Source of the DNA: Chimonanthus salicifolius
Taxonomy: Eukaryota; Streptophyta; Magnoliopsida; Laurales; Calycanthaceae
Length of the DNA stretch: 64,000 nucleotides
Assembly (NCBI GenBank): GCA_013350335.1
Contig: CM023538.1
Span: forward strand, 45,936,201 to 46,000,200
Reading direction: 5' to 3'
Shown here: positions 35,046 through 45,335 of the stretch, one piece after another
Layout: each line of letters begins with the position of its first letter
How positions within the stretch are numbered: the stretch's first letter is position 1
Program-made: the position numbers and the translations under genes
The notes under the pieces: generated by a model
What the model was told of the DNA's origin: nothing
Seen by the model: only the letters and a program-made list of their open reading frames with translations
Database searches by the model: none

Positions 35046-36398
35046 GCTACAAACGGAGAATTTTGGCCCAAAGAATACAGTGCGATAAAGTAAATAAAAT
35101 ACTCAGTACCCCAATTCAAGATCACCAGGTGACTAAGTGCCACCACAGATGGTATCACTGAGTAACTAGGCGCCGCTACTGATGATAGTTTGGCCCAAAG
35201 GGTATAGTGCGATAATGTAAACACCCAAAGCCTAAAATAAACACACAAGGAGCTAAATGGGGTTAATCTTTTCCCTTTTTTAATTTAAAGAAAATAAAAC
35301 AAGGTATTGACACAAACCAAAATCGAATTTAAGGGTGTAACCTAAAGATAGAGAGGGAAGGACATTTTTCTTACTTTTATAAAAATCCATTTTTGAAGTT
35401 TAAAACTATACATTTTTCACTTAAAGTTTATCCCAGAGTTAATAAAATTTAGAAAATATGAATTTTAATACTTTTTTTTGTAGAAATCCACAAGAACTTT
35501 CAAAAGTGTGCAAAGCAGTACCGGTTGAAGCAGAAATGAGAAGGAAAAAACAAAGAAATGAATGAAAAGAAAACGTTGGAGAGAGGGATTTTTTTTTTTG
35601 TTACTCCTTGTCACTCCACTCCTCCTTAAATAACTTACCGCAAATTTGCGGTGAAAGGAATAGCTTCCACCTGCGGCTACTTGACGTAGGTGTGATATTT
35701 ATCTTCTTATTTTTATTAATAAAAATCTTTTAACTTAAAACACCTCTTTCTGAAACGGTATTATAGAAGTCCCACTAACACAAATCCACTGGTCCGATAG
35801 GTTGAGTTTTAAAACCCAGGAATGCTATAAAAATTTGGAGAGAAAAACATGTCAAAAACTCAGTAATTTAATAAAAAAAATCGCATAAATGTCAAATTTC
35901 CAAAATTTAAAATATTCTTTTGGAAAAAAAATCTGACTTCACATTCAGGTAGAGTAAATTTAACTCATGAAAATATCCTAAAGCTCTGAAGTATTTTGAC
36001 ACTCCTAAGTACTTTAAAAGTTAAAGTTTTATAAAATAGGGATACCCCCAAGGTTTAAGAAATTACACTTCTAAAACTCAGAAAGTCAAATGGATAAATT
36101 CTTTAAACTCAGAATACAAAACTTAGCAAATATGTGCAATTTGAGAATTTAACTATCTTCAATGAGTGGTTCTCCAAATATAAATACTTTTAGGGTCTCA
36201 CTTGAAGAGAGTTTAGATAATTACAACTTTGCCATCATATTTTACCGAGTCGGATCAACATGCTTCCGAACTCGGATCGAGTCAAACTTGGACTCTATAC
36301 AAAGCCCACTTCGTAATCTTTCATATTAACGGATCATAATTTATAGTTAACGGTTAATAATCACACAATTAATCACTAATTAAGGTCATGGCACTACA
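35046..36398 (-). other. Outer part of an older Gypsy LTR
   Basis: Resumes the LTR interrupted at 32937: GGCCCAAAGAATACAGTGCGAT at 35063 is repeated as a close variant at 35192. Palindromic CCGCAAATTTGCGG lies at 35639-35652 and a partial copy near 35675. The right end ATGGCACTACA at 36398 gives TGTAGTGCCATGACC on the minus strand. The block 35990-36055 resembles the inner units of the palindrome at 1-1483. No target duplication was established. Confidence 0.5.
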
Positions 36399-37339
36399 CC
36401 ACCAAAAAATTGAGATACTTATATTCACGTGCTTCGACAAAAACCTGCAATGTCCACAAAATGACTGTGTCACTGTATGAGAGAAAAGAGATAATACCCG
36501 TGCAAGATGAATAACTGCATTGTAGTGTGCTTCCTATTGTGATTGATGTCCCAGTGTTGTTACCTATGCAGGCCGTCTTCGTGTGACCTTCGTGCTTCTC
36601 TATTCACTTGTCCACAATTCTCTATGAAATATCAAGCACATTGCTTCTCTATTTTACTTCCCCGCAATGCCGTATGAAGCACCAAGGACAACAGCGTGAG
36701 TTCGTTATGCGCCTAAGCCTCTTGGTATCGAAGCCATTCTCAAACAAAAGCCTCCTCTACAACACCTTCGGCCACCACCATGCAGACACCATGCTTTCGG
36801 CCATCATCATGCATACACCAAGCATACGACCATTCCTCCGTTAGACCATTCCATGCATATGCGTCACAAGACCCAAGCATTCACCATTCTTGCTTGCGGC
36901 TAAAAGTCCCTCTTCCATGTTGCATGCGGCCAAGAGAAGACTCTCTTTTGCTGCCTCCTACAACTGGAGAGGTCTCCCCAACGCATACCGGCCAAAGGCC
37001 TACACCATGCGATTGTGGCTACTTCTGTAACTCTACAATTATTCCCACGTTCAAGAGGTCTACCATGCAATCAACATTGGTGTATATCCCCACACCTCAA
37101 TACCATGTGACTCCTTGAATGAAGAGACATTAATACCTCTCTTTGGCTGTGGTATGTGTGCTACTTGTTGGGTTAATGAGAAGGACACAACACCGCCTGC
37201 TATGGACTGATTCAGTTTTGTGTATCAGGCCTGAAACTGCATTATTTGAGTGGGGTATTCTTATACTATCTAGTCTACATCAATTTCTTTTCAGTTAAAA
37301 AAAATCGAAATAAATAAAACCCAACCCGAAATCGAAACC
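36399..37339. other. No gene recognised; scattered TTCGGCCA words
   Basis: The stretch 36767-36930 has TTCGGCCACCACCATG, TTCGGCCATCATCATG and GCGGCCAAGAG, recalling the array word in the 29067 solo LTR. This suggests another LTR leader. No open frame has a family I recognise. Confidence 0.35.
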
Positions 37340-37673
37340 CAAGCTCTTGATATGACATTGGAAATTCCACGATTAATCAAACAGAAGAAACAAAACAAAC
37401 CAAACAATCAAGCATCGACACATACACAAGATTTAAGTGGTTCGGCCGAAGCCTACATCCACAGGCAATGATCGAAGAAATTCCACTAATATCAAAGGTA
37501 CAATTTCTCTCGATTACAAACGCAAACCAGTTTTTCAACCAACTCTTTCTCACTCAAATATATAAGAAAATTCTTAGATTTTTCTCTCAGAAGTTTCCTA
37601 TCTGAAAACCCTCGGACTAATGCAACACACGGAAGATCTCTCTGTTTTATAAAACAGTAATTAAGAGGTTTCC
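37340..37673 (-). mobile_element. Copia-type LTR end with primer-site remnant
   Basis: GCTCTTGATATGACA at 37343-37357, read on the minus strand, resembles the TGGTATCAGAGC primer site with mismatches. It is followed by an LTR-like end starting TGACATTGG. The block AAGTGGTTCGGCCGAAGCC (37435) plus CTACATCCAC is a word common in plant Copia LTRs. The rest is cut by the LINE tail. Assignment is by resemblance only. Confidence 0.4.
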
Positions 37674-38290
37674 TTTTTTTAGAGGTAACAAAAATTTCAT
37701 TAAAAGAAAAAATAACTACAAAACAACAAAAGAAAACAAAATACAAGCAGAAAAGGTCTAAAAGGATTGGACTTTAGAAAAAAAATACAACGAACAAGAA
37801 CTAAAAAAATTGATCAGTTGGGAGCCCCTAGATCCCAACTATAAAAAACAAAAGAATCCAGAAGCCAAATTGTTGATCCCATTTTTGACAAGAAAGCCTG
37901 CCACGTCATTTGCTGTGCACGTAATATGAGCAAAGGACACAACCGATCCTATAGCTAGTCCCCTTATTTCCTTGCTATGGTAATCATCCTCCAAGGAGGT
38001 AGTTTAAGGCCCTTGGCCCTCTTAATTGCATTTGCCGGGTCGCTTTCGATTACTAGTGAGTTATGTCCAAAGACTTTCCAAATGGTCAAAGCTCTCCTAA
38101 TGCTAAGGAGTTTCGTCTCGTTTGAATTCCTCACTCTTATAGACCCCATAAAAACCATCAATGAAATGCCATAATGATTCCTAAAGACACCTCCCATCCC
38201 GTAATAAAGAATTTATGAAATTCCAAATCTCGGCAATAATCTAACAAAATGACCACTGAGTGATCTCTACACGGCGCAAAATTGATACGA
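37674..38290 (-). pseudogene. 3' end of an L1-type LINE with RNase H-like domain
   Basis: Read on the minus strand, codons from about 38200 encode GGVFRNHYGISLMVFMG, NETKLLSIRRALTIWK and NSLVIESDPANAIKRAKG. This is the RNase H-like (RVT_3) domain carried at the end of plant LINE polyproteins, with its acidic residues in LVIESD. After a frameshift the domain end CTANDVAGFLVKNGIN follows. The element closes with TTTTAATGAAATTTTTGTTA followed by a CCTCT word and an A-tract (T run at 37674-37680), a typical plant LINE tail. The copy is truncated at its 5' side near 38290. No clear target duplication was found. Confidence 0.72.
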
Positions 38291-38447
38291 ACACGACATC
38301 TAAATCAGTCTTGGCCAAGGGACACTATAGAAACTGATAAAAGGAACTTACAATCATAGAAAGCAATGAAAGGGATAGAGCAGAGGCCCAGGGAACAGTA
38401 ACAGAGATGCAGAAACTGACAAAAAGAAATCAAACAACAAATTAGAA

Positions 38448-38660
38448 TGAAAAATGAATCTATCCAGATCTAGATTTGTATTAGATTTTGAATTTAGATT
38501 TCAAATTTAAATTTGTTTTATCTCACTAGATTGTTATTTGAATTTAATTTATCCAAGAATTTAGTTGTGTTTTATCTTTATCATGTTGTATTTCATTTTG
38601 ATTATAAATAAAACAAATGACCTCTCCTTTGGTGAGAGACACCGAAGTATTTTAATTTCA
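38448..38660 (+). mobile_element. Left LTR of the short Copia element
   Basis: Shares GAATCTATCCAGATCTAGAT, TTTGTTTTATCTCA, a TTGATTATAAATAAAACAAA stretch and TATTTTAATTTCA with 40660-40862. The start is placed at the TG at 38448, with three extra A compared with the right copy. After CA at 38660, the sequence GATGGTATAAAG is a decayed tRNA-Met primer site. Confidence 0.85.
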
Positions 38661-38905
38661 GATGGTATAAAGTACATTTTGAATCCTCCAAATTTTTTCC
38701 CTGTGATTTTCAACCTACCCAGATTTCCTACATATCACAGTTCTCATCTTGTCCCTCCCTACTAGTCATTGTTCCCATCTTATCCCCACTCGCCCATCTT
38801 CTGTACAACACCTCTGCCGTCTTTTTCTCACAGCCAAGGCCCATACCACCAACGGTTGCAGCACTCATTCGGGCTTTCTTCAAGCTTGTGTTTGCTCTTT
38901 CTTCC

Positions 38906-40290
38906 ATGGCTGCCAACACTTCCTCTTCTTCCAACAACACCAACGCTTCTGATGGCCAGGGCTCTCTCCATGATTCTTTTTCCATCCATGGTGCTTGTTT
39001 CGCCCCCTCTCTCGGGTGATAATTACAGCACTTGGAAGCGCGCCATCACTATGGCCTTACATGCCAAAAGTAAACGTGGCTTTGTGGAAGGAATTTTGGA
39101 CCCACCGACTTTACCAACTGACCTCACTCAATGGGAGCATTGTAATGATTTGGTCAGTTCTTGGCTTCTTCATTTTGTGTCTAGTGACATACGCAACAAC
39201 ATCTTGTTTACCACCACTGTCAGGGACATTTGGTTGAATCTCTCTGACTGTTTTTCTCAATCCAATGCTTCACAAATTTATCATCTGAAGCTATCTATAT
39301 CAGGGGTGCAAAACGCCCCTACCGAATTTTTGACCCATATGATTCTTTCTCCTTTTTTTTTTTTAAATATCGGTATTATTTTATTTTTTCTGAATTAAAA
39401 AATATAAAAAAATCGAAAAAGAAATTGTTTTTTTTTAAAAAAATTGAAAATGTAAATATCGACTGATATCGGCCGATATTTTGAATATACGCCGATATTT
39501 ACATCCTGGGCCCATCACCGTTTTGATTATTTTTTTTAAAAAATAAATACAGATATTAATCATATCGGCCGATATCTGATTGATATGATTTGGCGATATA
39601 TCGGCCGATATGAAGGCTATACGACTGATACAATACATATCGGCCGTACTTATACTGCAGTTAAAACCCGAAAGATATCGGCCGATACGTTTCGTATCGG
39701 CCGATATCTATATCCTTGGTCTATATCTTCTCTCAAACAAGAGGACTTATCTGTCTCTGCATATTACACTCGGCTAAAATTCTTGTGGAATGAACTTATT
39801 TCCATGGATGATATTCCTAGTGCCAATGTGACCATGGGAAAGTTCTTGTTGCACGCCTTCAGTGTGATAGGGCAATGGATTTTTAACAGGGTTTGCATGA
39901 CTGCTCTGCCATCCTTCGCAGTCAAATACTTTTTGTGGATCCTTTTCCTAGCATAACCAAGATTTATTCTTTCGTACGTCAAGAGGAAAAACAATAAGAA
40001 ATTCATTCCTCCACCTCTTTCATTCCATATGTCGCCACTCTTTTTGCCCAAAGCCCCACTCGTGAATGATCTTTTATTCGTGGCCCACTGACCAACAACG
40101 GCTCTCGTCCCCACTGTACTCATTGTGGACGTGATGGTCATAATCGTGATCATTGCTATCACCTTATTGGTTTTCCCCAGCAGAAATTTGACACTCCTCC
40201 TACTCAACCCCCAATGGAGCTTTAGCGAAACCACCCGCCACTTCAACCCGTCCTGGTGACCATGCATTGTCGACTCCATCGGCTCTCACT
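38906..40290 (+). pseudogene. Copia gag with CCHC zinc knuckle, interrupted
   Basis: A start codon at 38906 opens MAANTSSSSNNTNASDGQG, the poly-Ser/Asn start typical of Copia gag. After a frameshift near 38980 the core continues: VSPPLSGDNYSTWKRAI, then KRGFVEGILDPP, WEHCNDLVSSWLLHFVS and SQIYHLKLSIS, where the DNA insertion begins at 39302. Beyond it, from 39720, the frame goes on with QEDLSVSAYYTRLKFLWNEL. Near 40110 a zinc knuckle CTHCGRDGHNRDHC is present. Excluding the insertion and one duplicate, the two halves are in register, so the insertion hit an already recognisable gag. Other shifts occur after 39880. Confidence 0.88.
39302..39719. mobile_element. 418-bp hAT-like element rich in TATCGGCCGATA
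   Basis: Flanked by the exact 8-bp duplication TCTATATC (39294-39301 and 39720-39727) and lying inside gag, which fixes both ends to the base. Left end AGGGGTGCAAAACG, right end GATATCTATATCCTTGG; the termini are only weakly inverted. The core has nine or ten ATCGGCCGATAT-type palindromes, poly-A/T runs and an internal inverted GATGTAAATATCG/CGATATTTACATC pair around 39449-39506, which may be an older element inside. No coding capacity. Confidence 0.88.
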
Positions 40291-40431
40291 ATAGAGTAGT
40301 ACCATCAACTCTTAGCCAAGCTCTCTTCCAGTAATGTACTTATAGTGATCATCATGCTGGCCCTGTCAACGAGGACGATTGGATCAGATAAACAAAAAAA
40401 AAACACCCTTAAAAAAATAACTTTCTTTTCC

Positions 40432-40580
40432 AAGCAGCCAAATAGTGTGCTGCCAACCCATTTACTTCTCGCAGCCAGTCAGTGCACTGCCACTTCCTCT
40501 CCGTAGTCAGTCAATGTGCTGCTCGTTCATCCAATTAGCAGCCAGTCAGTGTGATGTTCCGTCACTTAATCTGGCCATTC
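40432..40580 (+). repeat. Degenerate 30-35-bp tandem repeat
   Basis: AGCAGCCAGTCAGTGTG-type units (variants AGCAGCCAAATAGTGTG, GCAGCCAGTCAGTGCACTG, TAGTCAGTCAATGTGCTG) occur four or five times in the untranslated part of the Copia element. Confidence 0.75.
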
Positions 40581-40650
40581 AGTATGCCAAGTTTCCTCTA
40601 TCATTCTTGTTGTTTCGAAGCATAGTGTTATTCCATACACGCTACAGCTA

Positions 40651-40659
40651 GCGGGGGCG
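40651..40659 (+). other. Polypurine tract of the short Copia element
   Basis: GCGGGGGCG directly before the right LTR, preceded by AGCTA; the form is common in plant Copia elements. Confidence 0.72.
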
Positions 40660-40862
40660 TGATAGAATCTATCCAGATCTAGATTTGAACTACATTTTGA
40701 ATTTAGATTTTAAATTTAAATTTGTTTTATCTCATTAGCTTCTTATTTGAATTTACCTTATCCTAGAATTTAGATATGTATTTTCTTTTATCTTGATGTA
40801 TTTCATTTTGATTATAAATAAAACAAATGGTCGATGAGAGACATAAGAATATTTTAATTTCA
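40660..40862 (+). mobile_element. Right LTR of the short Copia element
   Basis: Starts TGATAGAATCTATCC directly after the purine tract and ends ATTTTAATTTCA; about 85-90% similar by eye to the left LTR, so the insertion is not recent. Confidence 0.85.
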
Positions 40863-40939
40863 CAAAAAACTCAAGACTCGAAGAGAACTTGTAAACTCGC
40901 CATGATCTTCAGCTCATGACCTGACCAAGAACTCTCTAC

Positions 40940-41640
40940 TAGCTGATACTATGTTAAGAAAACGAGAATTTGCATAAACTTGATTGCTTGAATAATTTCT
41001 TAGAAGACACAAATATATACTCCTATACATGTAATTATAGATAAATTCAAACTCTTAACCTAAATAAACCCAAACCCCAAAACCAACTCAAATCTCTAAT
41101 CAGAGAGTAAAACAAATTGTGACTCTCAATTTAACATGACTTCTAAGATCATATTTTTTTGGTTTGATTTCACCGAGCAAAACGCAATTGAGTTCAACAA
41201 GCGACCTTGTATTAGTAACTTTTGCATGGTCGGGCTCTGTATTTCGAAAACATGTGAACATAGAATTGGAGGGACATTTCGGTGAAAATAGCTTTAATGT
41301 GGTGAACAACATTATTTGAGACTATAATATTATGAAGAAAATTCGAAAGAAGATGAAAAGTTCTTCGGATTTTCTTCGTCAATCAGTCATTTCTTTTGAA
41401 AAATCAACTAAGGTCCCCTGTTCTACAGTCCCCTCCTGTTGGAAATGGCCAATCCAGGCAGTTTCTAAAATACTTTCATTTTTATTATCTTTTACCTTTT
41501 TATGTTTGAGGTTTGGCGAGTGAGATTCAAAGTTGGTGTCGATCTTTTAGATCGCTTCGTTACAAAGTTGAGTCCTGCTAATGACCATATATTTTAAGCA
41601 AGTTGCTTCTCTTGAATAAAATACTTATTCTTAAAATACA
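40940..41640 (-). mobile_element. Copia-like LTR with primer-site remnant, limits uncertain
   Basis: Read on the minus strand, a possible LTR end CTTAACA is followed by TAGTATCAGCT, two bases from the start of the tRNA-Met primer site. The LTR would extend rightwards from 40952 on the plus coordinates (TGTTAAGAAAACGAG). Its other end and any coding region are not found. This is the DNA immediately downstream of the host gene at 41696. Confidence 0.35.
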
Positions 41641-41695
41641 AGAAAAAAATTATTACATTGTAAGGTTCGACAGATAAGATTAAGAGCATGGCAAT

Positions 41696-42247
41696 CTATT
41701 CCAGGCAATAGCTACTGCCTTCCATAGAGCATACCAGTACTCTAGCCTCTTTTCCAAAATCAGAGTTCATATCAGAAGCACATTCATCCTCACATAAAAC
41801 CTTGAATTCACACTTCATGGTATGGTCTTCTGCACTATCCCGGTAAAAGAAGAAGAAGAAGAATGAGATGAAACTACTAATACCAGCCGAGATCCACATC
41901 CACGATGCCGTACTGATCTCCATAATTGTTGATATCCAATATGCAAACATAAAATTTAGTGTCGTCGTGACAATCCAAATCGGTGGCTTCATCCTCTCCC
42001 GAGATTCAGAATCTTGCAACCGATCAACTACAAGAATTGAGGAAAAGCAGAGCATCACAGGTATCAAAAGAGTGACCATAGATGTAATGATCTGGACATC
42101 TTTTTGCAGCATAACCTCGGTACTAATAGTGTTAAACCAAAAGAAACCACTGCTAAAGATGACTAAGAGGTACAATTTGTTGTTGCGCCTCCTAGGATTT
42201 GCTTGTATGCAAAACATTTTTGACTCTCCCTCAAAGGCTTTCTCCAT
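41696..42247 (-). CDS. Small four-helix membrane protein, family not recognised (paralogue 1)
   Basis: An uninterrupted 183-codon frame. I chose the ATG at 42247 (MEKAFEGESK); six codons upstream the frame also has a GTG, which plants rarely use. After a basic stretch (NPRRRNNK, residues 17-24) four hydrophobic segments lie at about 25-43, 52-74, 88-110 and 115-135. A cysteine- and acid-rich tail of about 45 residues follows (CEFKVLCEDEC). The segment MKPPIWIVTTTLNFMFAYW matches the neighbour's MKVLIWVLTTTLNIIFAYR, and the whole hydrophobic core aligns, so the two are paralogues. No signal peptide or known domain is seen. Intron-less. Function unknown; a membrane location is inferred from the helices. 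The pair is divergently arranged and is the only intact coding sequence in the window. Confidence 0.72.
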   Translation of the reverse strand: MEKAFEGESKMFCIQANPRRRNNKLYLLVIFSSGFFWFNTISTEVMLQKDVQIITSMVTLLIPVMLCFSSILVVDRLQDSESRERMKPPIWIVTTTLNFMFAYWISTIMEISTASWMWISAGISSFISFFFFFFYRDSAEDHTMKCEFKVLCEDECASDMNSDFGKEARVLVCSMEGSSYCLE

Positions 42248-42764
42248 CTTCACCAAGCTTTTCACATTAACGTTTCAAACCACGAATAGTAGGGGGAGAG
42301 AGAGAGAGAGAAATGTATGAAGTTTGAAGGGTAGGAACCTACGAAGACTATAAGGTGGGAGATTTAAAATATAAAATTCATTGGCCAACAACCTTGTTTT
42401 CTATTGCAGTCACAAACAAGAAATTTTGCCTAGTTCTTGGATAGATCACCATTGCTAAAAAAGTTAGCGGTCCATTTGATGAAATGGTCCAAATCTAGTA
42501 GGAGTCCAAACAAACAACTGCCTAGTTTTCTTGGAGCAAACATCAACAGCTTGGTAGTCATCAACACTTCTTGTAAGCACTTCTAGTGGGACATTTGGCG
42601 TTGGAATACCCAAAGAGCTGATGAAATTGGAGGGAAATTTCCAAGCTTCAACAAAAAATGAATAAATTCTAAGAGAAGGGAACGAAAATAGCCTTCCAGA
42701 TGCTGAACACTGTTTAACCATTCCGACGTTCTCTAAGCCTATCTTATTTCTTCTCTCTTCTGTC
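42248..42764. promoter_or_regulatory. Shared divergent 5' region of the paralogue pair
   Basis: 517 bp separate the two start codons. Next to the minus-strand gene, a (GA)n run at about 42294-42311 reads as a CT-rich leader in that gene's direction, common in plant 5' leaders. AT-rich stretches such as TTTAAAATATAAAATTC (42363-42379) could hold TATA boxes. No specific factor site is proposed. A 105-codon open frame on the minus strand (42464-42781) crosses the region and is discussed as a finding. Confidence 0.45.
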
Positions 42765-43226
42765 ATGGATAGGCAAACCAACCATCAGAATGAGAGCAAA
42801 TTATATTCCTTCATTTTATTCCTCGCCGTCGGCTTCTTGACCGTCAATGCTGCGGGTGCTGCGGTTAGAGTACACCATGATATCATGGCTGTGACTTCTA
42901 TCATCTCTCTATACTTGTTCCTGATGATGCTCTTCTGGTGCTTAGATGTGTTCAATGGGCTGCCGAGTGATTCTAAGAAAGCAGAGAGGATGAAGGTTCT
43001 TATATGGGTCCTCACTACGACACTAAACATAATTTTCGCCTACCGCGTTTCCGTGATTATTGAACTGAGCATGGGATGGTTTGTTTGGGGCTTGGCATGG
43101 AACAGCAGCGTCTTGACATTCTACCTCTTCTTTGTCCATCATGAAAATGCCAGACGAAACGCCATTCCTGGGTTCCAAAGAAACCAGGGAATTCCGATTC
43201 AATTGGAGGAAATCTATTATGCATAG
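42765..43226 (+). CDS. Small four-helix membrane protein, family not recognised (paralogue 2)
   Basis: A 153-codon ATG-initiated frame without breaks, starting MDRQTNHQNESK. Four hydrophobic segments lie at about 13-33, 42-62, 77-100 and 104-124. A short polar tail (HHENARRNAIPGFQRNQG) ends EEIYYA. A basic loop (SDSKKAERMK, 68-77) between helices 2 and 3 corresponds to SESRERMK in the opposite gene, followed by the shared IW-TTTLN-FAY segment in helix 3 and a Glu in the I-E-S motif at its end. Compared with the neighbour it lacks the Cys/Asp-rich C-terminal extension. Intron-less. No domain of known function is recognised. It could be one exon of a longer gene, but start, stop and paralogy support a complete small gene. 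Confidence 0.72.
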   Translation: MDRQTNHQNESKLYSFILFLAVGFLTVNAAGAAVRVHHDIMAVTSIISLYLFLMMLFWCLDVFNGLPSDSKKAERMKVLIWVLTTTLNIIFAYRVSVIIELSMGWFVWGLAWNSSVLTFYLFFVHHENARRNAIPGFQRNQGIPIQLEEIYYA

Positions 43227-44898
43227 TACCTCTTTGTTCTTGTAACACAGTGTTTTCCCAATGTAATTATGTTAATGTCTAGTTGAGTCTTGAGATCACT
43301 ATAAGAAGATTACTAAATAACACTTGGTTCTCGTAGTTTTATTGAATCTGAAACAATCAACTGGCAGTCCTTAGCTACCTGAATTGCTTTAGACCTTTGA
43401 TCCGTTTCTTTCAGAGATGCACTCAATCAAGACTTTCAGATTTGCCCAACCAGTTAAGCTTAATGCATGTCTCAGAGTTTCGTCGTGATGTCTCTCTAGG
43501 ATAGAGGTTTGACTCCTATTTAAGCCGTTGTACTAAAATTAATGGTTTCACTCAATATCTTCAGATTAGAATCAAAGATTCTGAAAAATAAAATCCAATT
43601 ATCCTCTCTCACCCCCACACTAAAATGAAGAGATGGTTCCAATAGCATAGGCTAATTCACCGTTGAAACTAATGTAGAATTGGGAATTCAAAAGGCAAAA
43701 ACTTGATGTAATCAAATGCAATTAAGAAATCAAAAACTAGTGAATTCCAATACAACTCGAGTTCAGATAAAAAGTCAAAGAACTTTCTCAGGAACACGAT
43801 TTGAATGCGTAATTAAAATTTAATGAAGTATTTGAAATGTATGTCAGACTTGAAGTCTAAATTCACCATGCAAATAAAATTCAACACTTAGATTAAAATT
43901 TAAATCGATACAAAATTCAAAATCAAATTAAAAAGAAAACCAAATAAAAAAGACTCATCAAATTATGGGACTCAAACAAGCAACGAAATACTCTAATTTT
44001 AATTCAGCTCAAATTACTGTGTCCCCTTAAAAGTTTAATTGAACCTCCAATTTATAGACCTATTCTGATTAAAAATAAGGAAAACAAATAAAATGGAATT
44101 ACATCTACTTGTCTCACCCGATCCTCTGCCTTCCATTTTACTCTCTCTTTCTGATTCTTGACTTCAAAATAGGGATCTTACTATTTGCAGCTCATGTTTC
44201 TCTCCCACTCGCTCAAATGGACAGGAATCTTGGCTCTGGTGCTTACAACTTCTAATATGCTTTCTAATATCATAAAACACAAATGAAAGAGAGGTCTCTA
44301 TAATCTAATACCTTGATAAATGAAGGTCTTCTTAAAAAATCTCATAAAAATATTGCAAGAATGAAATATCCAACAAATATCTCGAACTTAGAAGGTGTAC
44401 ATCTTACTAAATGGCTGAAAATCACTTCGAATTGATTTCAAAATTTGAGAAAATCTCAATTGAGTTTTTTCTTTCTCTCCGACAATACTCTAATGTGGCT
44501 GCTGCTATGGAAGAACAATAAGTTTCTCTCCTTGTGAGCCCCACGACTTAAAAAAAAATCACCGTCGAGACCCAATGGGCCTTTGCAGTCAATTTTATCA
44601 CTGACGCAATGCAACATTGTGTATTAGCCGTTGCGTTGTGCCAGTTAAAATCACGATACATATCGGCTGATACCTTTATTCAAAGACATAAGAGTAGGTC
44701 AAAAATAAAAAGTAACTTAAAATACAATAAAGGAAAATAATACAATAAAATGTCGAATATCAATCTAGACAATCCTAAATTCTTTTTATGCAAGTAGATT
44801 ACCAATTCTACATAACTGGGCCAAATCCATCATCATTGGGCCCATTTTCATCAAATGGGCCTACGCTCAATACATTCGGCTCGGGTTCACTTAAAAAT
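43227..44898. other. AT-rich sequence, probably LTR-derived; no gene
   Basis: The first ~200 bp would include the 3' end of the plus-strand gene. From about 43430 the composition and blocks such as CAATTTATAGACC (44050) and GGGCCCATTTTCATCAAATG (44841) recall family B LTRs in this window, read on the minus strand. A single GATACATATCGGCTGATACC word lies near 44655. No target duplication or coding region found. Confidence 0.35.
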
Positions 44899-45335
44899 GG
44901 GCCTTTCTTCAATTGGAGTTAAGGCAACCTCTACTTCTGCTCGAGAATGCCTAGATAATACTTAATAGAATATGCTAAATTTTGATAATAAGAATTAGTA
45001 ACAACCATTTGGTGAGCTTCATATTATCTGTGATGACTCGACCCAAGCCCAGGTGGCTGAGCCTAGCCCGCTCAAAAATAGGCTGAAAGAGGCCAAGATT
45101 GGGGATTGTCGGTGGAACCGACAGTGGAGTCCCTTGAGCAAAATGCTGGCTGGGGTGTGGGTGAAAAAGTCTCACATCGCCCAGTAGCAAGTTATGATGG
45201 GCTTTATATATGGACACACCCCTCCTTCCTAGCACGCGCGGTGGAGGATAGCTCCTGTGGTTATTGGCACGGTAGAGGACAACTCCTATGGTTCTTGGCA
45301 CGGTGGAGCATAGCTCCCGTGGTTGTTGGCACGGT
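44899..45335 (+). repeat. Duplicated block, copy 1
   Basis: About 437 bp at roughly 90% similarity to 47370-47813. It includes 130 bp of non-LTR sequence (from GGGCCTTTCTTCAATTGG to TTCATATTATC) plus the first ~300 bp of an LTR. The shared junction shows that both copies descend from one insertion followed by duplication. Confidence 0.88.

Larger units (their letters stand above)
38448..40862 (+). mobile_element. Short Copia element carrying gag only
   Basis: Two similar ~205-bp terminal repeats (38448-38660 and 40660-40862) enclose a decayed primer site, a gag gene with zinc knuckle, a small tandem repeat and a purine tract before the right LTR. Protease, integrase, reverse transcriptase and RNase H are absent, so it would depend on a related autonomous Copia for movement. 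A 418-bp DNA element interrupts gag. Candidate target duplications are ambiguous because of A-rich flanks. Confidence 0.82.

Noticed and set aside
36608..37118. Protein-coding exon in 36608-37118
   Set aside because: Overlapping short frames show no family resemblance and contain dispersed TTCGGCCA words like those of LTR arrays.
42248..42265. GTG start six codons upstream for the 41696 gene
   Set aside because: Plant nuclear genes start at ATG; the ATG at 42247 has a purine three bases before and is retained.
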